From: Cyanosarcina radialis HA8281-LM2
Lineage (GTDB): Bacteria > Cyanobacteriota > Cyanobacteriia > Cyanobacteriales > CCAP-1448
NCBI GenBank assembly: GCA_019359615.1
Contig: JAHHHA010000008.1
Coordinates: forward strand, 62,001 to 126,000
Direction of reading: 5' to 3'
Length of the DNA: 64,000 nt
Positions 1 to 8,470 of the stretch are shown in pieces. Below the pieces are notes generated by a model. The model made no database searches. It worked only from the letters and a program-made list of their open reading frames with translations, and had not been told where the DNA came from. A program made the position numbers and the translations under genes. Each line of letters begins with the position of its first letter. Position 1 is the stretch's first letter.

Positions 1-164
1 GTACCAAACAATGGGTCGTTAAGCGATCGAGAGGAATTTGCTGACGGTGAATTCAGCCCCTCGTTTGGAGAAGCATAAAAATCGTCATTGGTGGAACTGT
101 ACTCTCCCGCTCGGTAATCGATCGGCTCGATCGGCTTTCTATTTGGTTGTTGATTCCCACTCAT
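1..164 (-). CDS. 5' part of an unidentified gene running off the left edge
   Basis: An open frame begins with ATG at 164 on the minus strand and stays open to the window edge (54 codons). It is preceded by a purine-rich GAAGGTGG ribosome site. The visible peptide starts MSGNQQPNRKPIEPIDYRAG and is polar and rich in Pro, Asn and Ser, so it looks like a disordered or cytoplasmic N-terminal tail. It lies divergent from cobU. No family can be named from this fragment. Confidence 0.55.
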   Translation of the reverse strand, partial: MSGNQQPNRKPIEPIDYRAGEYSSTNDDFYASPNEGLNSPSANSSRSLNDPLFG

Positions 165-312
165 GACCCACCTTCAAAGACTGAACCAGTTATTCGATCT
201 GCAAGTTTTAAGTTATCTTCTATCGTACTAGCCTGACTGGCGATTGGGAATTAACGTACTACTGTCCTTAAGCTTGTCGGCAATCACAGCAGTAAAGGTG
301 CGCAAAGAGAAA

Positions 313-852
313 ATGGCACGATTAATATTAGTAACGGGCCCGGCTAGATCTGGCAAAAGCGAGTGTGCAGAAACTTTGGCGATCGCCTCTGGTAAGCTGG
401 TAGTCTACACTGCCACAGCCCAGATCGAGCCATCTGACCTAGAATGGCAAGCCCGAATTGCCCAACACCAAAGTCGTCGTCCGGCTAGCTGGAAACTGCT
501 GGAAGTCCCAATAGATTTGTCCGGTACAATTCGAGAAGCGATCGCTAGTGAGTGCGTGCTAATCGATTCTCTAGGGACTTGGGTGGCAAATTTACTAGCG
601 GTTGATGACGACAGTTGGGAAAATATCGTCCAAGAATTGCTAGAGAGTTTGCGGCAAACCTCGGCGGAGGCGATATTGGTAGCCGAGGAAACTGGTTGGG
701 GTGTAGTTCCAGCCTATCAGAGCGGCCGATCGTTCCGCGATCGCTTGGGAAAACTAGTCAGGCAAGTGGGAGCGATAGCTAATCCAGTTTATCTAGTGAC
801 TGGCGGACACGTCCTCAACCTCAGTCAACTCGGTTCTCCTTTGCCAAGCTAA
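313..852 (+). CDS. cobU: adenosylcobinamide kinase / adenosylcobinamide-phosphate guanylyltransferase
   Basis: This is a bifunctional enzyme of late cobalamin synthesis: it phosphorylates adenosylcobinamide and then transfers GMP to make AdoCbi-GDP in the nucleotide-loop pathway. The protein (179 aa from this start) opens with the CobU P-loop GPARSGKSECAE right after MARLILVT, carries the VLIDSLGTWVANLL segment and ends with the EETGWGVVP and YLVTGGHVLNL regions. I chose the ATG at 313 because homologues begin just before the P-loop; a TTG at 244 would add 23 unlikely residues. The B12-dependent metH is in the same window but not adjacent. No cobalamin riboswitch is seen upstream. Confidence 0.9.
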   Translation: MARLILVTGPARSGKSECAETLAIASGKLVVYTATAQIEPSDLEWQARIAQHQSRRPASWKLLEVPIDLSGTIREAIASECVLIDSLGTWVANLLAVDDDSWENIVQELLESLRQTSAEAILVAEETGWGVVPAYQSGRSFRDRLGKLVRQVGAIANPVYLVTGGHVLNLSQLGSPLPS

Positions 853-854
853 GC

Positions 855-922
855 TAGATGAGAGAGGGAGAGTGGGCAGAGAATTTTCAACTCAACACTT
901 AACACTCAACACTCAACACTTT
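855..922. repeat. dispersed repeat: GA-rich tract plus CAACACT tandem units (family B)
   Basis: A purine-rich stretch (GAGAGAGGGAGAGTGGG) is followed by several degenerate copies of the heptamer-like unit AACACTC/AACACTT. The same two-part layout recurs at 42258-42352, and its parts appear inside the genes at 30905-30968 and 40772-40815. Confidence 0.65.
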
Positions 923-930
923 TAAAAAAG

Positions 931-1359
931 ATGGCTTCCGAACAACAAGTTAAACAGTATCTCTCTTATTGGTTTCAGTTGGGAAAAAAAGTCTTAATTC
1001 ACAACGGTCGAGAAGCTTTGCTACCCAAACCCGTGATTAACGGCGATTGCTACAGTGAAGAATTTGAAAAATGTTGGCAGCAAATACTCTTGCCAGAGTC
1101 AGGAGATTGCTATCTCGAAGGAACTGACGAAACTATCGCCCAGCTATTAACTCCAGCTTGGGATGTAAGTTCCTGTTCGCGGTGTGCGATGCCCGTTCCG
1201 GTAATGAATGTCGGGGTAGCTTCTTTAGTATGTCCTTGTTTCGATCTATCTTCGTGGCCGAATACAGAACTGCCAACGCCGCGATCTCCCATCGATACCC
1301 AACGTCGTCTCAAAGATATTCGCGATCGACTGCCAATAGTTAACCAGAAAGATGATTAG
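931..1359 (+). CDS. conserved-type hypothetical protein with two cysteine pairs
   Basis: A soluble 142-residue protein of unknown function. Two Cys motifs, CSRCAMP and CPCFDL, lie about 20 residues apart in the C-terminal half and could bind a metal. The N-terminal half (SYWFQLGKKVLIHNG) looks like a small alpha/beta domain. The tail ends in a charged segment, RRLKDIRDRL. It sits 78 bp after cobU behind a dispersed repeat and has a weak ribosome site, so it may have its own promoter. Overall composition and HIP1 content match a resident gene. Confidence 0.7.
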   Translation: MASEQQVKQYLSYWFQLGKKVLIHNGREALLPKPVINGDCYSEEFEKCWQQILLPESGDCYLEGTDETIAQLLTPAWDVSSCSRCAMPVPVMNVGVASLVCPCFDLSSWPNTELPTPRSPIDTQRRLKDIRDRLPIVNQKDD

Positions 1360-1443
1360 ACACCTGGCGATTCCACCTTCAGGATGTAAGAAATTATATT
1401 TGCAAGTTATCTGTTCGGAAAGTTTTGAAACCATCGGTCAGAT

Positions 1444-2190
1444 TTAGAGTTGGCCGATCCCTCCGTCAACTGCAATCTCAGTACCCAAAATGTAACTAGA
1501 CTCTGAGGTGCTAAGAAATAAAACTACTTTGGCAATTTCTTCAGGAGTTCCAAATCGATTCATCGGGATTTGAGCGATAAACCTCTGTGCATTTGCTGCG
1601 ACAACTTCTTGAGGTAGACCCGTTCTGCTGTGGAAGGGAGTGGCGATCGCGCCTGGACTGACAGCATTCACTCGAATTCGACGACTAACTAGTTCCGCAG
1701 AAAAGGTTTTTACTAGCGATCTTACAGCCGCTTTACTGGCAGATACCACGCTCGTACCCGGACGACCGAGTTCGCCTAAAAAAGAAGTGTTGAGCACAAT
1801 TGTGGCATTGTCATTGAGATGCGCTACGGCTTTCTGCACTGTAAAATATAGCCCTTTGAGATTGATGGTAAAAACTTCATCGTAAATTGCTTCGGTTGTC
1901 TCTGCTAATGATGTAAACCTTCCAATTCCAGCATTAGCAAACAAGACATCTATTTTGCCAAACTTTTCCGCGATCGCCTGGTAAAGCCGATCGATTTCTT
2001 CCAACCTTGAAACATCAGATTGAAGCGCTAATAGATCGCCACCGATGGTTGAAGCTGCTTCGTTTAGAGTGATTCGATCGCGTCCGGTAATAACAACCTT
2101 CGCCCCTTCTTGACTGAATAATCGAGCGGTTGCAAATCCAATGCCGCTATTACCGCCCGTTACAAGCGCGACTTTTCCAGTTAATTTCAT
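1444..2190 (-). CDS. SDR family NAD(P)-dependent oxidoreductase
   Basis: A classical short-chain dehydrogenase of 248 residues with an N-terminal Rossmann fold. The nucleotide motif GGNSGIGFA is near residue 12, the NAG motif is in FANAGIGRF, and the C-terminal part has the PGAIATPF and EIAVDGG segments. The catalytic Ser/Lys region reads LNTSFLGELGRPGTSVVSASKAA: the usual Tyr of YxxxK is replaced by Val-Ser-Ala-Ser-Lys, which is odd and may alter catalysis. It is divergent from an HxlR regulator, an arrangement typical of quinone- or aldehyde-responsive redox pairs. A GAGAGG ribosome site precedes the ATG. Confidence 0.9.
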   Translation of the reverse strand: MKLTGKVALVTGGNSGIGFATARLFSQEGAKVVITGRDRITLNEAASTIGGDLLALQSDVSRLEEIDRLYQAIAEKFGKIDVLFANAGIGRFTSLAETTEAIYDEVFTINLKGLYFTVQKAVAHLNDNATIVLNTSFLGELGRPGTSVVSASKAAVRSLVKTFSAELVSRRIRVNAVSPGAIATPFHSRTGLPQEVVAANAQRFIAQIPMNRFGTPEEIAKVVLFLSTSESSYILGTEIAVDGGIGQL

Positions 2191-2245
2191 GGTTTATCCT
2201 CTCAGATATGCTTTGATTGAGTGCTTCCCAATCAAAGCACATCTA

Positions 2246-2296
2246 ACTTCCTAAAAGGAAGTATTTACCTAAAAGTGCTATACTTACCAAACAGTA
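2246..2296. promoter_or_regulatory. candidate HxlR operator between divergent SDR and hxlR genes
   Basis: The 134-bp divergent spacer holds a perfect inverted repeat ACTTCC-TAAAA-GGAAGT (2246-2262) and a second dyad TACT-N8-AGTA (2281-2296). TTACCNAA-type elements occur in both. HxlR-family winged-helix dimers bind short dyads of this kind next to the divergent target gene. Operator function is inferred. Confidence 0.45.
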
Positions 2297-2324
2297 AAAA
2301 TAGATATAAATAGAGCATTACAGT

Positions 2325-2720
2325 ATGGATACCTCAGCAATACAACAAGCGAGGGCTTGTCTCGCTAAGAAGCAGGAGTTCAGTCCCACCTGTGCGGTTC
2401 CTCAAGTTCTCGAACATATTGGCAGCAAGTGGGCAATTTTGATTATTTATGCGCTTTCGCAAGGCACGAAGAGATATAGTCAGTTACAACAGAAGATCGA
2501 GGGGGTGTCGCCGAAAATGCTAATCCAAAATTTGCGGAAATTGGAAACCTGCGGGCTAGTTCGGCGAGTCGTGCATCCAGTTGTTCCCCCCCAAGTGGAT
2601 TATTCACTTACGCCGTTGGGTGAGACGCTAATCGATCCCTTAGCAGTGCTTTGTCAGTGGGCTGAAAATCACGTCCACGAGCTCAATTGTTTGACAAGCG
2701 GGAGCGATCGGACTCGTTGA
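2325..2720 (+). CDS. HxlR family winged-helix transcriptional regulator
   Basis: A 131-residue MarR-like regulator. It has the HxlR signature: a Cys in the N-terminal strand (SPTCAVPQVLEHIGSKWAIL), the recognition segment RYSQLQQKIEGVSPKMLIQN, and the wing with RRVVHPVVPPQVDYSLTPLG. The N-terminal Cys matches the redox-sensing position of YodB/HypR-type members, so it may respond to electrophiles or oxidants. It is transcribed away from the SDR gene, its probable target. Confidence 0.9.
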   Translation: MDTSAIQQARACLAKKQEFSPTCAVPQVLEHIGSKWAILIIYALSQGTKRYSQLQQKIEGVSPKMLIQNLRKLETCGLVRRVVHPVVPPQVDYSLTPLGETLIDPLAVLCQWAENHVHELNCLTSGSDRTR

Positions 2721-2815
2721 AAGATTTTATATGATATGAGTCTTCAATAGAGGCGCACCTACTACGAGAAGAACGAAAGAAAGCTACATTCGTCTTAGGA
2801 GATTTACTAGACCGT

Positions 2816-3406
2816 TCAAGCGGATTTCAATTCTCCAAGCTTCCAAAGATAGCTAGAAACTAAGTTAGTGACAATATGAGCTACTATTGGCACTAATAAA
2901 TTACCCGTGGCTACGGCGCTAAATCCTAACAGCATCCCCACAATTGTCGCCCACACGACGTAAGACCATTGTTGAGAGCCGCTCAGGTGGAGAATACCAA
3001 AACACAAACTCGATCCAACTATGCCGATCGGGTTTAAACCTAAAGTGGGTAAGAGTAAGCCGCGAAATAATAATTCTTCGCTCATTCCTGGTAGTAACCC
3101 CAGCCAGAGCAAATCCGACCAGACTAAGGGCTTGAGAACTAACTCTAGGTAATAGTCTGCACTTTGCCGATAAGCAGGCCAAAAACGATAGACGATCGCG
3201 CTAGCACCCGTAATTGCTACTCCCATAGCTCCTCCTAAGAGGATATCTGCTGGTTTCCAGATTACAGGCAAAAGAGAGTTAGGGCTAAAGTACAGCCATA
3301 ACTTAGCGGCTAGGAGCAACACGATCGCTGTCACCGCCATTGCCGTTAGCACTTGCATCCGGGTTAGGGGTTCGATTTCTGGCTGGTTAGGAAGTTGTTT
3401 GGTCAA
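2816..3406 (-). CDS. CPBP family intramembrane metalloprotease
   Basis: A polytopic membrane protein of 196 residues in the CAAX-protease/bacteriocin-processing (Rce1-like) family. The metal-site motifs are visible: EELLFRG (EExxxR), the FGILH motif, and the final HIVTNL (HxxxN). Several hydrophobic helices surround them. In cyanobacteria such proteins are numerous and mostly uncharacterised. The gene stands alone, with no bacteriocin-like neighbour nearby. Confidence 0.9.
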   Translation of the reverse strand: MTKQLPNQPEIEPLTRMQVLTAMAVTAIVLLLAAKLWLYFSPNSLLPVIWKPADILLGGAMGVAITGASAIVYRFWPAYRQSADYYLELVLKPLVWSDLLWLGLLPGMSEELLFRGLLLPTLGLNPIGIVGSSLCFGILHLSGSQQWSYVVWATIVGMLLGFSAVATGNLLVPIVAHIVTNLVSSYLWKLGELKSA

Positions 3407-3599
3407 CGGTTAAACAATGCAAAGACGACAATCCTGGGCGCAGGGTGTCGCTGGCAATCTCGGCTTGATGACCTACTAAAACACCCAAGGCCTCTAAATA
3501 AGAGTTTACCTGCTCTCAATGATGAATTATGAAAACGCCATAGATTTGCCTGTAGAGACGAGAGACGCTAGATTTCTCTGAAACCGCCAAATTTTTGAG

Positions 3600-4748
3600 T
3601 CAATCCCCCATTGATTCATGGGTGGAGGCGGGCGTTCTATCTTCTTCACTTGCCACGGATTGACCCGCTCGATCGCTGAGAATCTCTTTAACTTCCCCAG
3701 TCACCTGTGGTTCGGTGGGTGGCAGTTCGTTATTGCGGCCAGCGGCGCGATCGCTCAAATAAGTCAACCAGGAGGGCGACCAGGCTGAGTGGCTGTCTTT
3801 GCCCAATGCCCGCTCGCTGCCAATTCCCCCCGGTTGGGGTAGAAGTCGATCGATCGCCGCGAACAGATTAGTATTCAGTTCCGGGAACAGGGCGTACAAC
3901 CTAGCAGAGAACCAAAATGGCAGTGGCACGATTACTTCTGCTGCACCCCGTTTTAATCCGGCGATCGTCGCGCGAGCTACCTTTTCGGCACTGGCAGAAA
4001 GCAGGGGGAGGGAATCGCTAATGCTGAACCAGGCAAATTCCTTGCGGTTCTGCCCTTTGAAGGTGGCGCGATCGACTACGCCTGTATGAATCAATCCCGG
4101 ACATACAGTTGTAACCTTAATCCCATCCTTGGCTAATTCTGTTCGCATCCCTTCCGATAGCCCGACGAGGGCAAATTTGCTGGCGCAATAGGCCACCATG
4201 TGGGGCGCGGGAGTTTTGCCGCCGATCGAAGAAATGTTAACGATTCGTCCAGATTGCCGCGCCTGCATCTCTGGTAAAACGGCATAGGTAGTGTAGAGCG
4301 GCCCCCAGAAATGCAGCTTCATCAAGTCATCGTAATCCTGCATCGTCTGGTTTTCCAGCGGGCCGACAATATCAGTGCCCGCATTGTTAATCAAAACGTC
4401 GATCTCGCCAAAGCGATCTTTCACCAGTTGGATCGTTCGATCGACCTGAACTCGATCCGCCACGTCGCAGGTAAGGGCGAAAACTTCTCCGGCTCGCTGC
4501 TCTAGTTCGGCTCGGGCCCGTTCCAGTTCGGCTTCGTCCCGCGCGCAGATTGCCACCCTCGCGCCAGCATCTAGCAACTGACGCGCCATTACTAGCCCCA
4601 ATCCTCGCGAACCTCCTGTAATCAAAATGGTTTTACCCGATAAGTCGTAACTTTGTTCGCGCCACCAGCGATCGAGCAACAGAAAACCTGGTAAAAAAGC
4701 GATCGCCACGGCAATGAAGATAAATAAGCTGTAGTAGTTGATGTGCAT
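3600..4748 (-). CDS. membrane-anchored SDR family oxidoreductase
   Basis: A 382-residue short-chain dehydrogenase. A hydrophobic N-terminal helix (about residues 4-26) is followed by a Rossmann fold with GGSRGLGLVMA, the NNAGTD motif and the catalytic YCASK (VAYCASKFAL). The C-terminal extension of about 110 residues includes a second hydrophobic patch (FWFSARLYALFP) and an acidic, low-complexity tail. Membrane-associated SDRs of this length commonly act on lipid-like ketones, but the substrate is unknown here. Confidence 0.88.
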   Translation of the reverse strand: MHINYYSLFIFIAVAIAFLPGFLLLDRWWREQSYDLSGKTILITGGSRGLGLVMARQLLDAGARVAICARDEAELERARAELEQRAGEVFALTCDVADRVQVDRTIQLVKDRFGEIDVLINNAGTDIVGPLENQTMQDYDDLMKLHFWGPLYTTYAVLPEMQARQSGRIVNISSIGGKTPAPHMVAYCASKFALVGLSEGMRTELAKDGIKVTTVCPGLIHTGVVDRATFKGQNRKEFAWFSISDSLPLLSASAEKVARATIAGLKRGAAEVIVPLPFWFSARLYALFPELNTNLFAAIDRLLPQPGGIGSERALGKDSHSAWSPSWLTYLSDRAAGRNNELPPTEPQVTGEVKEILSDRAGQSVASEEDRTPASTHESMGD

Positions 4749-4799
4749 CGATCGAAAACTCCTGATGATGACGGGAAATTGGCAATACCCAGCGAATCG

Positions 4800-4987
4800 C
4801 TCTCAAATCCGGTTTTTAAACCCTAGCCATCTAGCCCTCATCCCCCAACCCCTTCTCCCCAGGGAGAAGGGGAGCCGGAGTCAAACGAGTTCGGAGTTCG
4901 GAGGAAAGGAGTTTAATTCAAAATTCCGAATTATTTTGCTTAAAGTCCCTCTCCCGTGGGAGAGGGATTTAGGGTGAGGGCGAGATG
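4800..4987. repeat. dispersed GC-palindrome repeat (family A, MITE-like), composite copy
   Basis: It starts with an AAATCCGG-type end followed by CCTAGCCATCTAGCCCTCA, then has the hairpin CCCCTTCTCCCC/GGGAGAAGGGG, a diverged middle, a second hairpin CCCTCTCCC-GT-GGGAGAGGG and a GGGTGAGGGC end. The same layout is seen at 13455-13535 and 14526-14688. Confidence 0.7.
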
Positions 4988-5059
4988 GGTGTACGCGATC
5001 GCCGACGGGAGAGGGAGCAAGAGGGCAAGTTCGCTATCTTTCCTCGCGTTAAGAACTGT

Positions 5060-6043
5060 TTAAACCCCAACGGTGAGGCGATCGCCGCTCTCGCTGGCCA
5101 GGACTTCTTCTATCTGTTCGATAGTTGCCGCAGACAGTTGTTTGCCCGATGCCCCAACGTTTTCTCGTACCTGTGCGGGTTGGCTGGCACCGATGATGAC
5201 GCTACTAAGTTCTACATGGCGCAAGCACCAAGCAAGTGCCAGTTGGCTCAGACTCAATCCTTCCCGCTCGGCGATGGGTAACAGTTGTTGCACCTTGAGT
5301 AACTGCCGTCGATCGAATTCTCCATGGTTCAAAAACATATTCTGTTTGGGATCGCTAGCCCGCGAACCCTCTGGTAAGTCCCCATCGGGTTTGTACTTAC
5401 CAGTCAGCAACCCTTGCGCCAAGGGGGAGTAATTGATGATGCCAATCCCTTCTCGACGGCACAGGGGCAACACTTCTTTTTCGATCGTTCGATCGAGCAT
5501 ATGATAGCGGGGTTGATCCGATGCGATCGGTGCTAGATTTGCCAACCGAGTCAGGTCGGTCGCATGGGCCAGTTGTCCGGCACTCCACTCAGAAACCCCG
5601 TAATAAAGGATTTTTCCCTGTTTCACCAGCAGGTCGAACGCCATCAGCGTTTCAGCCAGCGGTACGGTGGGGTCGTAACGATGGGCTTGGTAGAGGTCGA
5701 TGTAGTCTAGCCCCAATCGCTTCAAACTGGCATCGCATTGTTCCAAAATATGTTTGCGCGATAACCCTCGATCGTTGGGGCCGTTGCCCACGGGAAAATA
5801 AACTTTGGTTGCCAGTACGTAAGACTCGCGCCGATACTGCCGCAGCACCTTACCGACTATTTTTTCGGCTTCTCCCCTAGCATAGACATTTGCCGTATCA
5901 AAGAAATTAATTCCCAAATCATAGGCTTGCTCGATACATTGACGGCCAGTATCTTCTGCCGTTGCGCCACCATATGTGAGCCAAGACCCCAAACAAATTT
6001 CTGAAACTCGAATGCCGTGTTTACCTAACTGCCGATATTCCAT
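5060..6043 (-). CDS. aldo/keto reductase, potassium-channel beta-subunit-like
   Basis: A TIM-barrel NADPH-dependent reductase of 327 residues. The tetrad is visible: Asp in FFDTANVYA, Tyr in the same segment, Lys in LATKVYFP and His in YQAHRYDP. NADPH-binding segments YSPLAQGLLTGKY and SVIIGASQPAQV are present. These are typical of the AKR6/AKR11 branch. A ribosome site is not obvious. The gene is flanked by repeats on its 3' side and by a long spacer on its 5' side. Confidence 0.92.
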   Translation of the reverse strand: MEYRQLGKHGIRVSEICLGSWLTYGGATAEDTGRQCIEQAYDLGINFFDTANVYARGEAEKIVGKVLRQYRRESYVLATKVYFPVGNGPNDRGLSRKHILEQCDASLKRLGLDYIDLYQAHRYDPTVPLAETLMAFDLLVKQGKILYYGVSEWSAGQLAHATDLTRLANLAPIASDQPRYHMLDRTIEKEVLPLCRREGIGIINYSPLAQGLLTGKYKPDGDLPEGSRASDPKQNMFLNHGEFDRRQLLKVQQLLPIAEREGLSLSQLALAWCLRHVELSSVIIGASQPAQVRENVGASGKQLSAATIEQIEEVLASESGDRLTVGV

Positions 6044-6571
6044 AAGTCATTAACAAGTCAAAAGTCAAAAGCTAGTAGTTCTTTCAATCTCACTTTAGAA
6101 AACCTCGATCGTTGGGTTCTCTTTCATCAGGAAGAGACACGAGATATCAATAAGCTGCAACTAGACCGTCTTAAGGTAGAGGTTCGATGCTTTCGCGTTC
6201 CATAATCGCCAGCCACGCCACAATTTTTACCTCAAAAGATAGAATTACCAAAGACGAGCGCCTGATACTCTAGCGACAAGTAAATAGAAAAGATCCTCGA
6301 TTCACGGAAATTAAAAAAATAATTAGGTAATTCTTGTGGGACTTGCGGTGAGCTTGTCGAACTGTAGCCCTCTGGGCTGTCCCCATTGAGATCGAGATTA
6401 AATGTGGGTGGAAATTTTAAAAACCTGCAAAAATAGAACTATGCGGGGATGCGCGTTCTGGCATCCTCGCAAAACGCAGTTTGGTTCGATATCCCCATGA
6501 AAGCCTTTGGTAAATGTCTCGTAGAACAAGACCCTTGCGATCTGGTGGCTACAACCAGATTGCAGGACGAT
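6044..6571. other. non-coding spacer before the GH2-gal region
   Basis: No convincing gene. It contains a short repeat-like segment around 6335-6380 (GTGAGCTTGTCGAACTG, similar to a stretch inside nirA at about 36972) and the hairpin AGCCC-TCT-GGGCT. A dyad, ATCTGGT-N7-ACCAGAT (6540-6560), lies just upstream of the chosen GH2 start and could be an operator or an RNA hairpin. Confidence 0.5.
6540..6560 (+). promoter_or_regulatory. inverted repeat 11 bp upstream of the GH2 start
   Basis: A perfect 7-bp dyad, ATCTGGT and ACCAGAT, with a 7-nt loop sits directly before the AGGA ribosome site of the GH2 gene. It could be an operator for the glycosidase-galT unit or a hairpin affecting translation. 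This is inferred from position only. Confidence 0.35.
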
Positions 6572-8470
6572 ATGGCGTATCCCCGTCCCCAGTTGCAGCG
6601 CGATCGATGGACTTCCCTCAATGGCACTTGGAAGTTTACCTACGACGATGAAGGGCAGTATACGCGACCCAGCGATATTTTAAATTGGGATCAGTATATC
6701 GAAGTTCCTTTTGCTCCCGAATCTATCCAAAGTGGTATTCACGATCCGGGGTTTCATCCCAACTGCTGGTACGAGCGCGAGTTTGAAGTTTTTCCCAGCG
6801 GCGATCGCGTTTTACTCCATTTCGGTGCGGTCGATTATCGGGCGCGGGTTTGGGTCAACGACCAGTTGACGATCGATCGCGAAGGCGGTCATACTTCCTT
6901 CTCGATCGATATCACCTCAGTTTTGCGCTCGGACGGCCGGCAGACCGTGACTGTCTGGGCAGAAGACGACCCGCACGACTTGACGAAACCTAGAGGAAAA
7001 CAAGACTGGCAGCGCCATCCTCATAGCATCTGGTATCCTCGCACTAGCGGCATCTGGCAAACCGTTTGGCTAGAGCGAGTCCCCCAAACCTATATCGCTC
7101 GTCTCAAGTGGACTCCTCATTTCGAGCGGTGGGAAATTGGCTTTGAAGGATTTATCGCTGGGGAACCCCAAAAGGATATGCACCTGAAAGTGCGGCTGAC
7201 GGTGGGGAACGAACTACTGGTCAACGATACTTACGAAGTGCTGAATGGCGAAATTCACCGCCGACTCGCCTTATCCGATCCCGGTATTGATGACTATCGT
7301 AACGAATTGCTGTGGAGTCCTGAAAAGCCAACGCTGATCGATGCTCGGATTCAACTTTGGTGTCAGGAACAGTTGGTGGATGAGGTCAAATCTTATACTG
7401 CCATGCGGACGGTCGGCATCCAGCGCGATCGCTTCATGCTCAACGGCCAACCTTACTACTTACGCCTGGTACTGGATCAAGGCTACTGGGAAGAGACGCT
7501 AATGACGGCTCCGAACGATGAGGCGCTGCGTCGGGATGTGGAGTTAGTGAAGCAGATGGGCTTCAACGGGGTACGGAAACACCAAAAGATCGAAGACCCT
7601 CGCTATTTGTATTGGGCAGACGTACTAGGGCTGATGGTGTGGGAAGAAATGCCCAGCGCTTACCGCTTTACCCCCAAGTCTGTAGAACGACTGATGAAAG
7701 AATGGACGGAAGCGATCGAGCGGGATGCCAGCCATCCTTGCATCGTTGTTTGGGTGCCATTTAACGAATCGTGGGGCGTACCCGATTTAATGGCAACTCC
7801 GGCCCATCGTCACTTGGTTCAGGCCGTCTATCACTTAACTAAAACCCTCGATCCCACTCGTCCGGTTATCGGTAACGATGGCTGGGAAAGTGCGGCTACA
7901 GATATTTTGGCAATTCACGATTACGACACCAACCCGCAGAGTTTGGCCAAGCGATACGGCCCGGAAGTAAAGCTGTCGGATTTGTTCGATCGCCAGCGTC
8001 CCGGCGGTCGGGTGTTGACGCTCGATGGCTACCCGCATCAGGGACAGCCGATTATGCTCACAGAATTTGGGGGCATTGCCTATACCAAGCCAGAAGCATC
8101 GGAGCGCACCTGGGGCTATGCTCGTTCTCACGACGCTTCAGAGTTTCAACGGCGATACGCCGCCTTGTTGCAAACCGCCAACAAGCTGGAAATGTTCGCT
8201 GGCTTTTGTTACACCCAGTTGACCGACACCTTTCAAGAAGCCAACGGGCTGCTGTATGCCGATCGCACGCCCAAGTTCCCCATTGAGGCGATTGCATCTG
8301 CCACTTTGGGCAGCGGAATCGGTGAAGAAGACCAAACTACGATCTTAGAATCAGTGAAAGTGGCGCGATCGCAAATCGAAGATGTATTCTCAGACGCTCT
8401 TAAAACCAGACGGTCGGAATCTGACTCTGTACGGACGAAACCCCATTGCGGCGGAGATAATCGCGCCTAG
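6572..8470 (+). CDS. glycoside hydrolase family 2 (beta-galactosidase/glucuronidase-like)
   Basis: A 632-residue retaining glycosidase. Order: N-terminal jelly-roll sugar-binding domain (LNGTWKFTYDD near residue 15), immunoglobulin-like domain, then a TIM barrel with acid/base NES (VWVPFNESWGVPD) and nucleophile Glu in IMLTEFGGIAY. There is no signal peptide, so it is probably cytoplasmic. I chose the ATG at 6572, just after AGGA, because family similarity begins there; the frame is open back to 6449. The stop lies 89 bp inside galT in another frame, implying coupled translation. With galT and galK nearby, a beta-galactoside is the likeliest substrate. Confidence 0.9.
   Translation: MAYPRPQLQRDRWTSLNGTWKFTYDDEGQYTRPSDILNWDQYIEVPFAPESIQSGIHDPGFHPNCWYEREFEVFPSGDRVLLHFGAVDYRARVWVNDQLTIDREGGHTSFSIDITSVLRSDGRQTVTVWAEDDPHDLTKPRGKQDWQRHPHSIWYPRTSGIWQTVWLERVPQTYIARLKWTPHFERWEIGFEGFIAGEPQKDMHLKVRLTVGNELLVNDTYEVLNGEIHRRLALSDPGIDDYRNELLWSPEKPTLIDARIQLWCQEQLVDEVKSYTAMRTVGIQRDRFMLNGQPYYLRLVLDQGYWEETLMTAPNDEALRRDVELVKQMGFNGVRKHQKIEDPRYLYWADVLGLMVWEEMPSAYRFTPKSVERLMKEWTEAIERDASHPCIVVWVPFNESWGVPDLMATPAHRHLVQAVYHLTKTLDPTRPVIGNDGWESAATDILAIHDYDTNPQSLAKRYGPEVKLSDLFDRQRPGGRVLTLDGYPHQGQPIMLTEFGGIAYTKPEASERTWGYARSHDASEFQRRYAALLQTANKLEMFAGFCYTQLTDTFQEANGLLYADRTPKFPIEAIASATLGSGIGEEDQTTILESVKVARSQIEDVFSDALKTRRSESDSVRTKPHCGGDNRA

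Noticed and set aside
2816-3406. CPBP protease as bacteriocin immunity or processing gene
   Set aside because: No bacteriocin or biosynthetic gene lies nearby; the LanB cluster is about 50 kb away.
8382-8470. GH2 and galT as a single frameshifted gene
   Set aside because: Each gene has its own complete catalytic domain, and galT has a natural N-terminus.
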